Source: Ruminiclostridium sp.
Lineage (GTDB): Bacteria; Bacillota; Clostridia; Oscillospirales; Ruminococcaceae
Assembly: GCA_016282095.1 (NCBI GenBank)
Contig: JAEEJW010000171.1
Location: 1 to 49,276, forward strand
Length of the DNA stretch: 49,276 nt
Reading direction: 5' to 3'
Shown here: positions 24,619-32,916 of the stretch, piece after piece
Position numbering within the stretch: the first letter of the stretch is position 1
Layout of the letters: every line of letters begins with the position of its first letter
The notes under the pieces: generated by a model
The model's database searches: none
Seen by the model: the letters and a program-made list of their open reading frames with translations, nothing else
Told to the model about the DNA's origin: nothing
Program-made: the position numbers and the translations under genes

Positions 24619-26646
24619 CTAATCCGCCTTCCGCAGCTTCGCAAGAACGCGGGAGCTTTCGAGATCGACCTTCGCGCGGACGGGGAGAAGCCCGACGGTA
24701 TCCTTGGCGATATCTCGGCGCGCAATGCCGAATTCCTCGAAAATATCAAGTATAATACCGAATTTGCAGCAGTTTATATCCATACGGTCAGCAGTTATCT
24801 CCGCCCTTGACAGGGAGCGGGTACTGCGGAGTATGTCGTAGACCTGTCTGCGCTCTGCATCGGTGGGGATCATTCTGACCAGCAGCTTCGGATCTACGCT
24901 GCCGCAGCGGTAGTCTTCGTAGGCGGTCTTCGCCGCGAGATAACGTTCCTGCCGGAACCCCACATACCGCATATCCCGCACGAACGCCGAAATGCTGCGT
25001 TCGCCGCGAAACTCATTGATCATCAGCGTAACGATCATATCCACACGATCGCCTTCTACATAAGGAAAAGCATCAAATGCCATGCCTGAGTACACCGCGC
25101 GGAGCTCCCTGCCGCCGAAGTTCAGTCCGAAGGACGTGCTTCTGCCCTCTTTGACAGCCTTCTTTGAACGTATTTCACAGTTCCGGAGCAGGAAAAGCGG
25201 CTCACGGTTGCCCTCACCGAAGGGTTCAAGATTCGAGATCGGCTCGATAGCTGCGATGTCTATGTCCTCGGGCGCAGCTTCGATATCTGCGATCAGCGTA
25301 TTGCAGCAGGTACCTTTGATTCGCTCCGCACAGTAGGCGTGGACAGCGTCCGTGAACTCCTGTAATCTGGAGGTCTCAACAGTAAGGCCTGCGGCGCGCG
25401 GATGTCCTCCGTGCCGCAAAAGCAGGTCGGAACAGTTTTCCAGCATCTCGAACATATTCAGCCCGTCAACACTGCGGGCACTTCCGCGGGCAGTATCGCC
25501 CTCACGGGTTATGACTATATTGGGTTTGCCATACTTTTTCAGCAGTTCACCGCTGGCAAGACCTATTACTCCGTGCTGCCAGCCGTCACCGCTGACGATC
25601 AGCAGCTTGTGATCCAGCAGACCGGGGTCGCGGCTTATCTGCTCGTCTATCTGGGCGGTTATCGCTTCGCCCAGCTCCTTGCGGCGGGTGTTCAGCTCAC
25701 ACAGGGTCAGGGCATTCGCTGTCGCAGTGTTCATTGTTTCGGCAAGCAGGGTTTCCATAGCCGCGGCAGGTGTGTCTATCCTGCCGGCTGCGTTTATCTT
25801 GGGACTTATCTTGAATCCGATGAAGGACGAGGTTATCTCCATGCCCTCCTCCCAGCCGCTCATGATCAGCAGGCGGTTGAGTCCCATATTCTCTGTGTTT
25901 TCCATGAGCCGCAGGCCTTCGCGCACGATCACGCGGTTCTCCCCGCCGATATCAACAACATCAGCAATAGTCCCCAGCGCCGCCATGTCGGCATACTGCA
26001 TGAATATGCTGTCGGCGCTCCCGCCGGTAAGGGTCTCTATCGCCATGAGCAGCTTCAGAGCCACTCCGCAGCCGGCAAACTCCTTGTACGGCGAAGTATC
26101 GTCCGGCCTGTGGGGATCGACTACGGCTATGGCGTCGGGAATCTCCTCCGGCACCTGGTGGTGGTCGGTGATTATGAGTTTCATGCCATTTTCTTTTATA
26201 TACCGTGCCTCCACCGCCGCAGAAATGCCGGTATCCACGGTAACTATCAGCTCGGTGCCGCGTTTTTTTAGCAGGTCGATAGAAGGGATATCCAGTCCAT
26301 AGCCCTCGTCACGGGTCGGGATATACCAGTCCACATCGGCTCCGCAGGCCTGTAAATAGCTCACCAGCATATATGTCGATGTAACGCCGTCACAGTCGTA
26401 GTCGCCGAAAACGGTTATCCGCGTCCCGTCCTCAACAGCCTGCGCAAGAGCTGCGGCGGCCTTGTCCATATCCTTTATGGTCATGGGGTCGGAGAGCCCG
26501 GTGCCGTTGAAGAACACGTCGGCGGCTTCCTTGGTCGCTATCCCGCGGGAGACGAGTATCCGGCATATCAGGGGCGGAAGCCCGGTATCCCTCCGCAGGG
26601 CTTCTGCGACTCCGGGATCGGGTTCATTTATCTGCCATTTATACAT
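24619..26646 (-). CDS. recJ: Single-stranded-DNA-specific exonuclease RecJ
   Basis: VFGDYDCDGVTSTYML, LIITDHHQVPEEIPDAIAVVDPHR, RHGGHPRAAGLTVE motifs of DHH/DHHA1 RecJ. Confidence 0.96.
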   Translation of the reverse strand: MYKWQINEPDPGVAEALRRDTGLPPLICRILVSRGIATKEAADVFFNGTGLSDPMTIKDMDKAAAALAQAVEDGTRITVFGDYDCDGVTSTYMLVSYLQACGADVDWYIPTRDEGYGLDIPSIDLLKKRGTELIVTVDTGISAAVEARYIKENGMKLIITDHHQVPEEIPDAIAVVDPHRPDDTSPYKEFAGCGVALKLLMAIETLTGGSADSIFMQYADMAALGTIADVVDIGGENRVIVREGLRLMENTENMGLNRLLIMSGWEEGMEITSSFIGFKISPKINAAGRIDTPAAAMETLLAETMNTATANALTLCELNTRRKELGEAITAQIDEQISRDPGLLDHKLLIVSGDGWQHGVIGLASGELLKKYGKPNIVITREGDTARGSARSVDGLNMFEMLENCSDLLLRHGGHPRAAGLTVETSRLQEFTDAVHAYCAERIKGTCCNTLIADIEAAPEDIDIAAIEPISNLEPFGEGNREPLFLLRNCEIRSKKAVKEGRSTSFGLNFGGRELRAVYSGMAFDAFPYVEGDRVDMIVTLMINEFRGERSISAFVRDMRYVGFRQERYLAAKTAYEDYRCGSVDPKLLVRMIPTDAERRQVYDILRSTRSLSRAEITADRMDINCCKFGIILDIFEEFGIARRDIAKDTVGLLPVRAKVDLESSRVLAKLRKAD

Positions 26647-26678
26647 AAATACCTCTGTTTTTTACATTATCAGTTTAT

Positions 26679-26707
26679 ATTATAGCACGCCATTCCGTGT
26701 TTTGCAA
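26679..26707 (-). promoter_or_regulatory. Sigma-A promoter for recJ
   Basis: Minus strand TTGCAA - 17 nt - TATAAT. Confidence 0.8.
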
Positions 26708-26738
26708 GCCCCTTTACGGGACTTTTCATATAAATGAG

Positions 26739-26774
26739 AAAAGGAAGCGCATTTAAAAACACGCTCCCTTTTCA
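26739..26774 (-). terminator. Putative intrinsic terminator after 26811..27713
   Basis: AAAAGGGAGCG / CGCTTCCTTTT stem followed by a TTTTCTCATTT tract on the minus strand. Confidence 0.6.
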
Positions 26775-26810
26775 GATATATAATTATCCAAACCAACAAG
26801 CAGCATTAAA

Positions 26811-27713
26811 TCATACGCTCGCGTTGAAGCGGCGTCCGTCCTCGGCATCATTGCCGAGAAGTATGTCAAGCTCGGATTGTTTGTCTTCAGTGCGCTCCGC
26901 AAGCAGCTTCGCGACTATATCGGCTTCCATATTCTTCATTTCGCCGATCTCTTCCGGTGATGCGGATTCGGCTTCATCTACCTCATCAGCCTCCTCCGCT
27001 GCCGCAAGCTCCTCCAGTTTCTTTGCGCGCAGCTCCGCAAGTTTCTCGGCCTGCGCATCACGGGCAGCTTTGAGCTTTTCGAGCATCTCCTCCACGCTGG
27101 ATGCTTTTATTGTGTCACTTCCGTCATCAGCAAACAAGCCTTCCATCAGCTTCGCGCGCAATGTAAGGTTCCCGTCCGCATCAATGGTCGTACCGAATTT
27201 ATCAACCATATCGGCGTCCTCGCCGAATTCTTTCTTGACAGCGTCGATACTTTCAATGCTCTGATCTATAAGGCCCTCGTACTTTGCGGCAGTCTCCTCG
27301 TCCGCTGCCATTCTTTCAAGCAGCGCAGGTGTAATGACCGCGTTATACTGACCTTTTCCGGTCGCGAGAAGCGCGTCCGCCTCTGCGTCCGTCTTATAAT
27401 CGGCGATGATGAAGTCAACGTTGCCGTACTTCTTTTTCAGGTCATCAAGGTATTTCTGCGCAGTCTCGCTGAGTTTCGGAGCCTTGTCCGAAGCCGCGCC
27501 TATGCGCATACCGCCGTCTACCGCGTTCTGCTGAGGTTCCTCAATGAACGATGAGAACTCGGCTTTATCGAAATTTCTTTCTGCAGCGTCGGAAGCCTGC
27601 TTTTTATCTCCGCCCACTTCGCTGCGCCACGGATCGCCCTTTTTCCCATTGTTTACCTGATGCGCCGAGCCGACCTTGCCGTAACCGTTGATATTATGGA
27701 TCATCTTCATCAC
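26811..27713 (-). CDS. Hypothetical protein (possibly DUF6033-like), adjacent to the flagellar operon
   Basis: 300-aa acidic, helical protein with FIIADYKTDAEADALLATGKGQYNAVITPALLERMAADE; own promoter and terminator. Start ambiguous (GTG 27713, ATG 27710 or ATG 27704). Confidence 0.7.
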   Translation of the reverse strand: MMKMIHNINGYGKVGSAHQVNNGKKGDPWRSEVGGDKKQASDAAERNFDKAEFSSFIEEPQQNAVDGGMRIGAASDKAPKLSETAQKYLDDLKKKYGNVDFIIADYKTDAEADALLATGKGQYNAVITPALLERMAADEETAAKYEGLIDQSIESIDAVKKEFGEDADMVDKFGTTIDADGNLTLRAKLMEGLFADDGSDTIKASSVEEMLEKLKAARDAQAEKLAELRAKKLEELAAAEEADEVDEAESASPEEIGEMKNMEADIVAKLLAERTEDKQSELDILLGNDAEDGRRFNASV

Positions 27714-27730
27714 CCTTCCGGAATGGATTC

Positions 27731-27759
27731 TTTATAATAATATCGTCTGCGGCAGTCAA
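27731..27759 (-). promoter_or_regulatory. Sigma-A promoter for 26811..27713
   Basis: Minus strand TTGACT - 17 nt - TATAAA. Confidence 0.75.
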
Positions 27760-27804
27760 AACTTTAGCGTTTTCCGGAAAGCCGTTCGGATTTTACACTT
27801 CACA

Positions 27805-27836
27805 CAAAAAAGCGCTTCCTTCCGGAAACGCTTTTT
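27805..27836 (-). terminator. Intrinsic terminator ending the flagellar operon
   Basis: AAAAAGCGTTTCC-ggaa-GGAAGCGCTTTTTT on the minus strand. Confidence 0.9.
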
Positions 27837-27843
27837 GTATATT

Positions 27844-29283
27844 TTACAGAATAACTATTGCACTGCCGTTGGACTTTATAGTCGGGTGCGGCATGTCATT
27901 ATGAATTATCTGCGTAAATCCGCCGATGTCGAGTATCGTGCCGCCGTACACCATTGTCTTGGCGCGCAGTGTAGCCGCTCCGGCAGCTGTGATGATGTCT
28001 TTCATTTTCTTCAGCTGTTCGACAAGCGGTCCCTTGTCTGCGACTTTCTGAGTGCGTATGCGCAGAGCGGCTTCGAGGAAGCTTTCGTCCTCAAGAGTCG
28101 CGGTTCCTTCTTTTTCACGCTCTCTTATCTCGCTGACCTGGTGCATGATCTTCGACAGTTCCTTGTCGATGCGCTTAAGGCCGTTTTCGAGGATCTCGGC
28201 CTCCCGGCTGTATTCATCGTGATTTCCCATAATTATGTGGGTTTCAAGACGATCACGGTTGCCGACGAGCACACAGTTGATACTGCCGGCGCATACCACC
28301 TCGCCGCCGGTTATGCGTCCCGCTCCGGTAAGGCAATCTATGCCATATACGCTCTTGGCTGTACAGCACTCGATTATATCGGCTATGATCTTTTCTCCCG
28401 CAACAAGAGTGCTTGTATAGAATTCCTTGCCTGTCAGCGTTCCGCTCGCGGCAGATACTGAAGTATCCTCGGTCTTGCCGTCTATCGTCACATTTCTGCC
28501 TGCTTCCAGAACGGCCGCATACACCTTGCCGTGTACGGTTATGCTGCCGCCCGCGCGGATCACGCTTCTGGCATTGACATTACCGTTTATTACTATCGAG
28601 CCCTCGAATTCCACAACGCCCATACTGTGCTCGATATTCCTGTCGAACACTTTTTCATTGATGACGCAATATTTACCGTCGCGCAGTACAAAACGCCCCA
28701 AACAGTCAGAGTAGAAATGATTGCCGCGTTTATATATACCCTCGCCGAAATCAAAGACCGCTTCTTTTCCCGGCTCTGCGGGAAGCACTCTGCCGCGCAC
28801 ATCCATGCCGTCCCTGCCGGGTTTCGGTACTGCAAGATGACAGAGCTCGGTGTCCTTTTCTACATTCGTACCATCCTCACCGGATGTCTGCACCTTCATC
28901 TTAACGGTACCGTCCGTTCCCTTTACGGGCGGAGTTCCGGTCGCTATGACCACAGGTGTGTTTACGATGTCTTCGGCCGCGATCCTCCGTACTGCCGCTT
29001 CGTCGATGCCGCAGAACACTCCGGCCGTCGAAGCTTCGCGCATTAAGTCATCGGCAGTGAATGGCTTGTGGTCATCCGAACCGGTCATTACGGTACAGAC
29101 AGCCCGCATATTGTCCGGCGATATCTTCACTGTTATGAGTATCATAGACTCCGCGAGCCCGGATATCCTTCCGGCGCTCTCATCTGCGAACGGATTCCGG
29201 AATGTACCTGCTTTTTCGGGGTGAATGATCTCCTCGAGGATACTGTCGAAAAGATCGTCCAGCTTTTTCAGATCTTCTTCCAT
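27844..29283 (-). CDS. FapA family (DUF342) protein
   Basis: VQTSGEDGTNVEKDTELCHLAVPKPGRDGMDVRGRVLPAEPGK...beta-helix-like GSIVINGNVNARSVIRAGGSITVHGKVYAAVLEAGRNVTIDG. Confidence 0.85.
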   Translation of the reverse strand: MEEDLKKLDDLFDSILEEIIHPEKAGTFRNPFADESAGRISGLAESMILITVKISPDNMRAVCTVMTGSDDHKPFTADDLMREASTAGVFCGIDEAAVRRIAAEDIVNTPVVIATGTPPVKGTDGTVKMKVQTSGEDGTNVEKDTELCHLAVPKPGRDGMDVRGRVLPAEPGKEAVFDFGEGIYKRGNHFYSDCLGRFVLRDGKYCVINEKVFDRNIEHSMGVVEFEGSIVINGNVNARSVIRAGGSITVHGKVYAAVLEAGRNVTIDGKTEDTSVSAASGTLTGKEFYTSTLVAGEKIIADIIECCTAKSVYGIDCLTGAGRITGGEVVCAGSINCVLVGNRDRLETHIIMGNHDEYSREAEILENGLKRIDKELSKIMHQVSEIREREKEGTATLEDESFLEAALRIRTQKVADKGPLVEQLKKMKDIITAAGAATLRAKTMVYGGTILDIGGFTQIIHNDMPHPTIKSNGSAIVIL

Positions 29284-29311
29284 ACAGCTCCTCCGATCCT
29301 GCGGTACAGAC

Positions 29312-29794
29312 TCACAGTTTCTTTTTGCCCTTGATCGTCGAGCTTATCTCAACGTCACCGTTTTCCGCCCAGAAAGTCATCGTGCGTCCGTAATTCAGAC
29401 CCGTGTCCTCCGCGATTATCGGTATGCGCAGCTTGCGCAGCGCTTCCTTGACAGCCTCGATATTGCGCTGCCCTATGTTGAACTTGGAATTGGTCGTCTG
29501 GAACATTACCGCCCCGCCTGCGATCTTAGCCTTCATCGCGGCAGGGTTCGCACCCATGATCCTCATTTTCTCCACCATATCCGGCAGAGCGGTGTCGGCG
29601 AACTTCATTCTTGTCGTATGTCCGTCTATGATAGCGGTACTGTCGGGAAGCATTATGTGCGAAAGCCCGGATATGCCCGTAGTCCTGTCATATATGCAGG
29701 TACCGATGCACGAGCCAAGCGCGTATGTAACAAGTATGTCATCGCCGCGGCCGATCTTCCAGTCCGATATGCCTATTATCAGCTTCTGCCCCAT
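29312..29794 (-). CDS. cheD: Chemoreceptor glutamine deamidase CheD
   Basis: TYALGSCIGTCIYDRTTGISGLSHIMLPDS...KFADTALPDMVEKMRIMGANPAAMKAKIAGGAVMF. Confidence 0.95.
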   Translation of the reverse strand: MGQKLIIGISDWKIGRGDDILVTYALGSCIGTCIYDRTTGISGLSHIMLPDSTAIIDGHTTRMKFADTALPDMVEKMRIMGANPAAMKAKIAGGAVMFQTTNSKFNIGQRNIEAVKEALRKLRIPIIAEDTGLNYGRTMTFWAENGDVEISSTIKGKKKL

Positions 29795-30414
29795 TACGCA
29801 ACCCCCAGCCTTCCGAGCAGATTATCAAGCGAGTCTATTGTGGGAAGAAGCAGCATCTTCGACTGTATGCTCGTTTTATCGATTATCATGTTATTGTCGA
29901 TGAAAAGCAGTTTATCGCCCATTTCGCCCATTTCTATAGCCGGAACGCTCATTATTGCTCCCAGCATATCAACAGCCATGACCGGCACCTCGATGTCTAT
30001 GGTCATTCCCGCCAGCTGCGCGATAGCGTTGACGTAAGAGCCGGCCATGATGTTGCCCATTTCGTTGAGTGCGGAATTCTCGGCCTCGGAAAGCGAGAAT
30101 ATATCCTTCGGAGCCTCACCGAAGAAGGTTTTTTCAATAAGCCCGATAAGGTTCTCTTCAAACAGGAACATAATCATGCCTTCGATATCGCCGTTTATCC
30201 TGATGAGGATACCCGCGATGACCTTTTCGGGGCCTCCTACCGCGTTTATCGCGTCATTGAAATCGAGAATCGCAACCTTTGGCACCTCTATATCTATCAT
30301 CTTTCCGACCATGGACGAGAGTGCCGTTGCGGCGTTTCCGGAGCCGATGTTGCCGACTTCACGGAGAACGTCGATCTGCATATCGTTGAGGTCTTCGTAT
30401 TTTCCGATACTCAT
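29794..30414 (-). CDS. cheC: Chemotaxis protein CheC (CheY-P phosphatase)
   Basis: Paired active-site-like motifs DVLREVGNIGSGNA and NSALNEMGNIMAGSY; next to cheD. Confidence 0.92.
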   Translation of the reverse strand: MSIGKYEDLNDMQIDVLREVGNIGSGNAATALSSMVGKMIDIEVPKVAILDFNDAINAVGGPEKVIAGILIRINGDIEGMIMFLFEENLIGLIEKTFFGEAPKDIFSLSEAENSALNEMGNIMAGSYVNAIAQLAGMTIDIEVPVMAVDMLGAIMSVPAIEMGEMGDKLLFIDNNMIIDKTSIQSKMLLLPTIDSLDNLLGRLGVA

Positions 30415-30447
30415 ATCTGTATATTTCCTTTCAAAAAATTAACATGG

Positions 30448-31230
30448 TCAGCCGCGCAGATTATTGGCTATATTCATCATTTCGTCAGATGTAGTGACCA
30501 CTCTCGCGCTGAACTGGTATGAGCGCTGGGTCTCGATGAGATGCACCATTTCCGAGGCAAGATCAACCGTGGACATTTCCAGAGCCTCGCGTATCAGCTC
30601 TCTGTCCTCCGCCACCACAGGCTCACCGGAACGCGGCGTGACTGCGAAGTGGTTGTCTTCGTTCTGGTCAAGTCCCCAGTTGTTGTCAACCGCGAAGATA
30701 CCGATCTGCTCCGTCAGGGCATCATAATCTATCTTTGTGGTCATATAGCGCTCAGTGCCGGTTATGTTGCCGTCCGCGTCCATGACCGGTCTTTCTTCCT
30801 CCACAAACGGTACGACTATATGATTCTTCTCATTGTCGAGCACAAACTCGCCGCGAGCCGTCACAAGCTCCCAGTGATCGTTGTCTATATGGGATATCTG
30901 GAACGAGCCGTCACGGGTCAGGTATTCCCTGCCGCGTTCGTCGCGTACCATGAAGAAGTTGTCGTTGGGTATTGCATAATCGAGAGGCTGGTCGCTCATA
31001 TAGAACATACCCTGCTCCCACATGAAATCGGTCTTCATTATGTACTGACCGTGACCGGTCTGCCACTCTTCCTCGGTGGCTCTCTGCACCGTGTAGACGC
31101 AGTCCGCGAAACTCGGGCGCAGCGACTTGAAACCAACGGTATTCACATTCGCAATGTTATGCGAGTATATGTTCATGCCTTCCTGCTGTGCGATCATTCC
31201 AGATGCACCGGTATAAAACGATATATTCAT
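30448..31230 (-). CDS. flgG: Flagellar hook-basal body/rod protein (FlgG/FlgF family)
   Basis: YTGASGMIAQQEGMNIYSHNIANVNTVGFK N-terminus; C-terminal VDLASEMVHLIETQRSYQFSARVVTTSDEMMNIANNLR. Confidence 0.85.
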   Translation of the reverse strand: MNISFYTGASGMIAQQEGMNIYSHNIANVNTVGFKSLRPSFADCVYTVQRATEEEWQTGHGQYIMKTDFMWEQGMFYMSDQPLDYAIPNDNFFMVRDERGREYLTRDGSFQISHIDNDHWELVTARGEFVLDNEKNHIVVPFVEEERPVMDADGNITGTERYMTTKIDYDALTEQIGIFAVDNNWGLDQNEDNHFAVTPRSGEPVVAEDRELIREALEMSTVDLASEMVHLIETQRSYQFSARVVTTSDEMMNIANNLRG

Positions 31231-31272
31231 AGATCTACCTCGCTCTTACGGCTCTTACGCCGCTTTCCGCAC

Positions 31273-32010
31273 TTACGATATCGAAGCGATATCTACTGCC
31301 TTGCTGTTGATCTGATCGAGTGCCTTGAGTATCTTGCTGTTTGCTTCATAAAGGCGGTGCGCCTCCATGAGCTGGGTTATTTCCTTGTTTCCGTCAACGT
31401 TCGAGTGTTCCCACGCGCCCTGTATCACGTCGAAGAATTCACCTTCAGGGAGCTGCTCGCCGCCCTCATAGAGCATCAGGTCGTTTCCGATCTTGTCTAC
31501 ATCGGCCTCTGGCGGTATATATGTGAGCAGCAGGGTATCGACTGTCTCGCCGTTGATCGTTATCACACCGTCGTTGTTTATCTCGAAATCATCGACTCCG
31601 AGGAATATATCTCCGTTCCTGCCCTGGACTCTGCCTGCCTTGCCGAGTATCAGATACCCTTCACCGTCCAGTTCCCACTGGCCGTTGCGGGTCTGATAGA
31701 CATTGCCTGCATTGTCACGGATATTGAAGTACACATTGCCGTATATAGCGACATCGAAATTGCTCTCGGTGTATGTGAAATTGCTCTGTTCAAGATTTGT
31801 CATGGAAATATCGGCGTAAGTCTGGAGAAAATGCCCCGAAGTCTCCCGCCGTCCGTTCACGAGTATCAGCTCGTCCATGAAGGTGTTCGTGACTATCTCA
31901 TCCTTGCGGTAGCCGGAGGTATTGACGTTTACGATGTTATTACCTATAGCGTCGAGTTGTCTCTGCTTGACTATCATGCCCTGCGCGGCATTGTAAAAAC
32001 CTCTTAACAC
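31273..32010 (-). CDS. flgF: Flagellar hook-basal body/rod protein (FlgF/FlgG family)
   Basis: MLRGFYNAAQGMIVKQRQLDAIGNNIVNVNTSGYRKDE; C-terminal EITQLMEAHRLYEANSKILKALDQINSKAVD. Confidence 0.85.
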   Translation of the reverse strand: MLRGFYNAAQGMIVKQRQLDAIGNNIVNVNTSGYRKDEIVTNTFMDELILVNGRRETSGHFLQTYADISMTNLEQSNFTYTESNFDVAIYGNVYFNIRDNAGNVYQTRNGQWELDGEGYLILGKAGRVQGRNGDIFLGVDDFEINNDGVITINGETVDTLLLTYIPPEADVDKIGNDLMLYEGGEQLPEGEFFDVIQGAWEHSNVDGNKEITQLMEAHRLYEANSKILKALDQINSKAVDIASIS

Positions 32011-32128
32011 GGGCTGTCCTCCTTATCTTCCGGTTCATACCGGATGTTATCTGCGTTCTGCTCCGGGCGGCTTTATGTCCGCCCGCCCGCTGCTGCGCGT
32101 ATCGGACAGGAACGCTGCCTGTTTATCG

Positions 32129-32869
32129 TTACTTTCTCATATAATCGGTGAGCTGATGCTTCAGGAACAGTATTGCCTTTGAATGTATCTGACTGACGCG
32201 GGACTCGGTAAGGCCGAGGACCCGTGCGATCTCACTGAATTTGAGCTGCTCGTAATAGTAGAGCGTTATGACCTGCTTTGCGCGGTCACTGAGTTCGTTT
32301 ATCGCTTCGGTGATGACTTTCTTCTGCTCGGCGCGGTACATAGCTGCATCGGCGGCGTCATCGGATTCCATTATGTCAAAGTTGTCCTCATACAGCAACT
32401 CCTCGAAAGACAGCGTCACAGCGCCGGCGGATTCTGCCATGCGCTTTTCCAGCATATCCCGTGAAAGCCCCATGTGCTCGGCGAGCTCGGCATTCTTCGG
32501 ATGACGTCCGAGCTTTGTGAAAAGCTCGTTGTATGCGGTGTCCAGCTCTCTGCCGAATGTGCGCACCTGACGCGGTATCCAGTCCTGCTTGCGGACGAAA
32601 TCGACAATAGCGCCCTTTATCTTGATGTTCGCGTAGGTCTCGAACTTGACGCCGCGGTCAAGGTCAAAGCTCTCTATCGCGGACATCAGCGCTATGACGC
32701 CTTCGTTCACCACGTCGTCGGGAGAAGCGTACTTTATGTAGATATTGCGAAGCGACATGGCAAGCATACGCACAAGGTCGAGGTAACGCAGAACGATATC
32801 ATTGCGCAAATTGATATCCTGCGTCTCACGATATTCGCGTATAGCCTGCAATACATCATAATCCGCCAA
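32129..32869 (-). CDS. fliA: RNA polymerase sigma factor for flagellar genes (FliA/SigD/WhiG family)
   Basis: LAMSLRNIYIKYASPDDVVNEGVIALMSAIESFDLDRGVKFETYANIKIKGAIVDFVRKQDWIPRQVR...VITLYYYEQLKFSEIARVLGLTESRVSQIHSKAILFLK. Confidence 0.95.
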   Translation of the reverse strand: MADYDVLQAIREYRETQDINLRNDIVLRYLDLVRMLAMSLRNIYIKYASPDDVVNEGVIALMSAIESFDLDRGVKFETYANIKIKGAIVDFVRKQDWIPRQVRTFGRELDTAYNELFTKLGRHPKNAELAEHMGLSRDMLEKRMAESAGAVTLSFEELLYEDNFDIMESDDAADAAMYRAEQKKVITEAINELSDRAKQVITLYYYEQLKFSEIARVLGLTESRVSQIHSKAILFLKHQLTDYMRK

Positions 32870-32916
32870 CTGCGTCCGCCCCCCTCCTTGGAAAATGCTG
32901 CGGCCTCATGCCGCAG

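Noticed and set aside
30541-32007. 488-aa plus-strand ORF across both rod genes
   Set aside because: Antisense across two unambiguous flagellar genes; no initiation signals.
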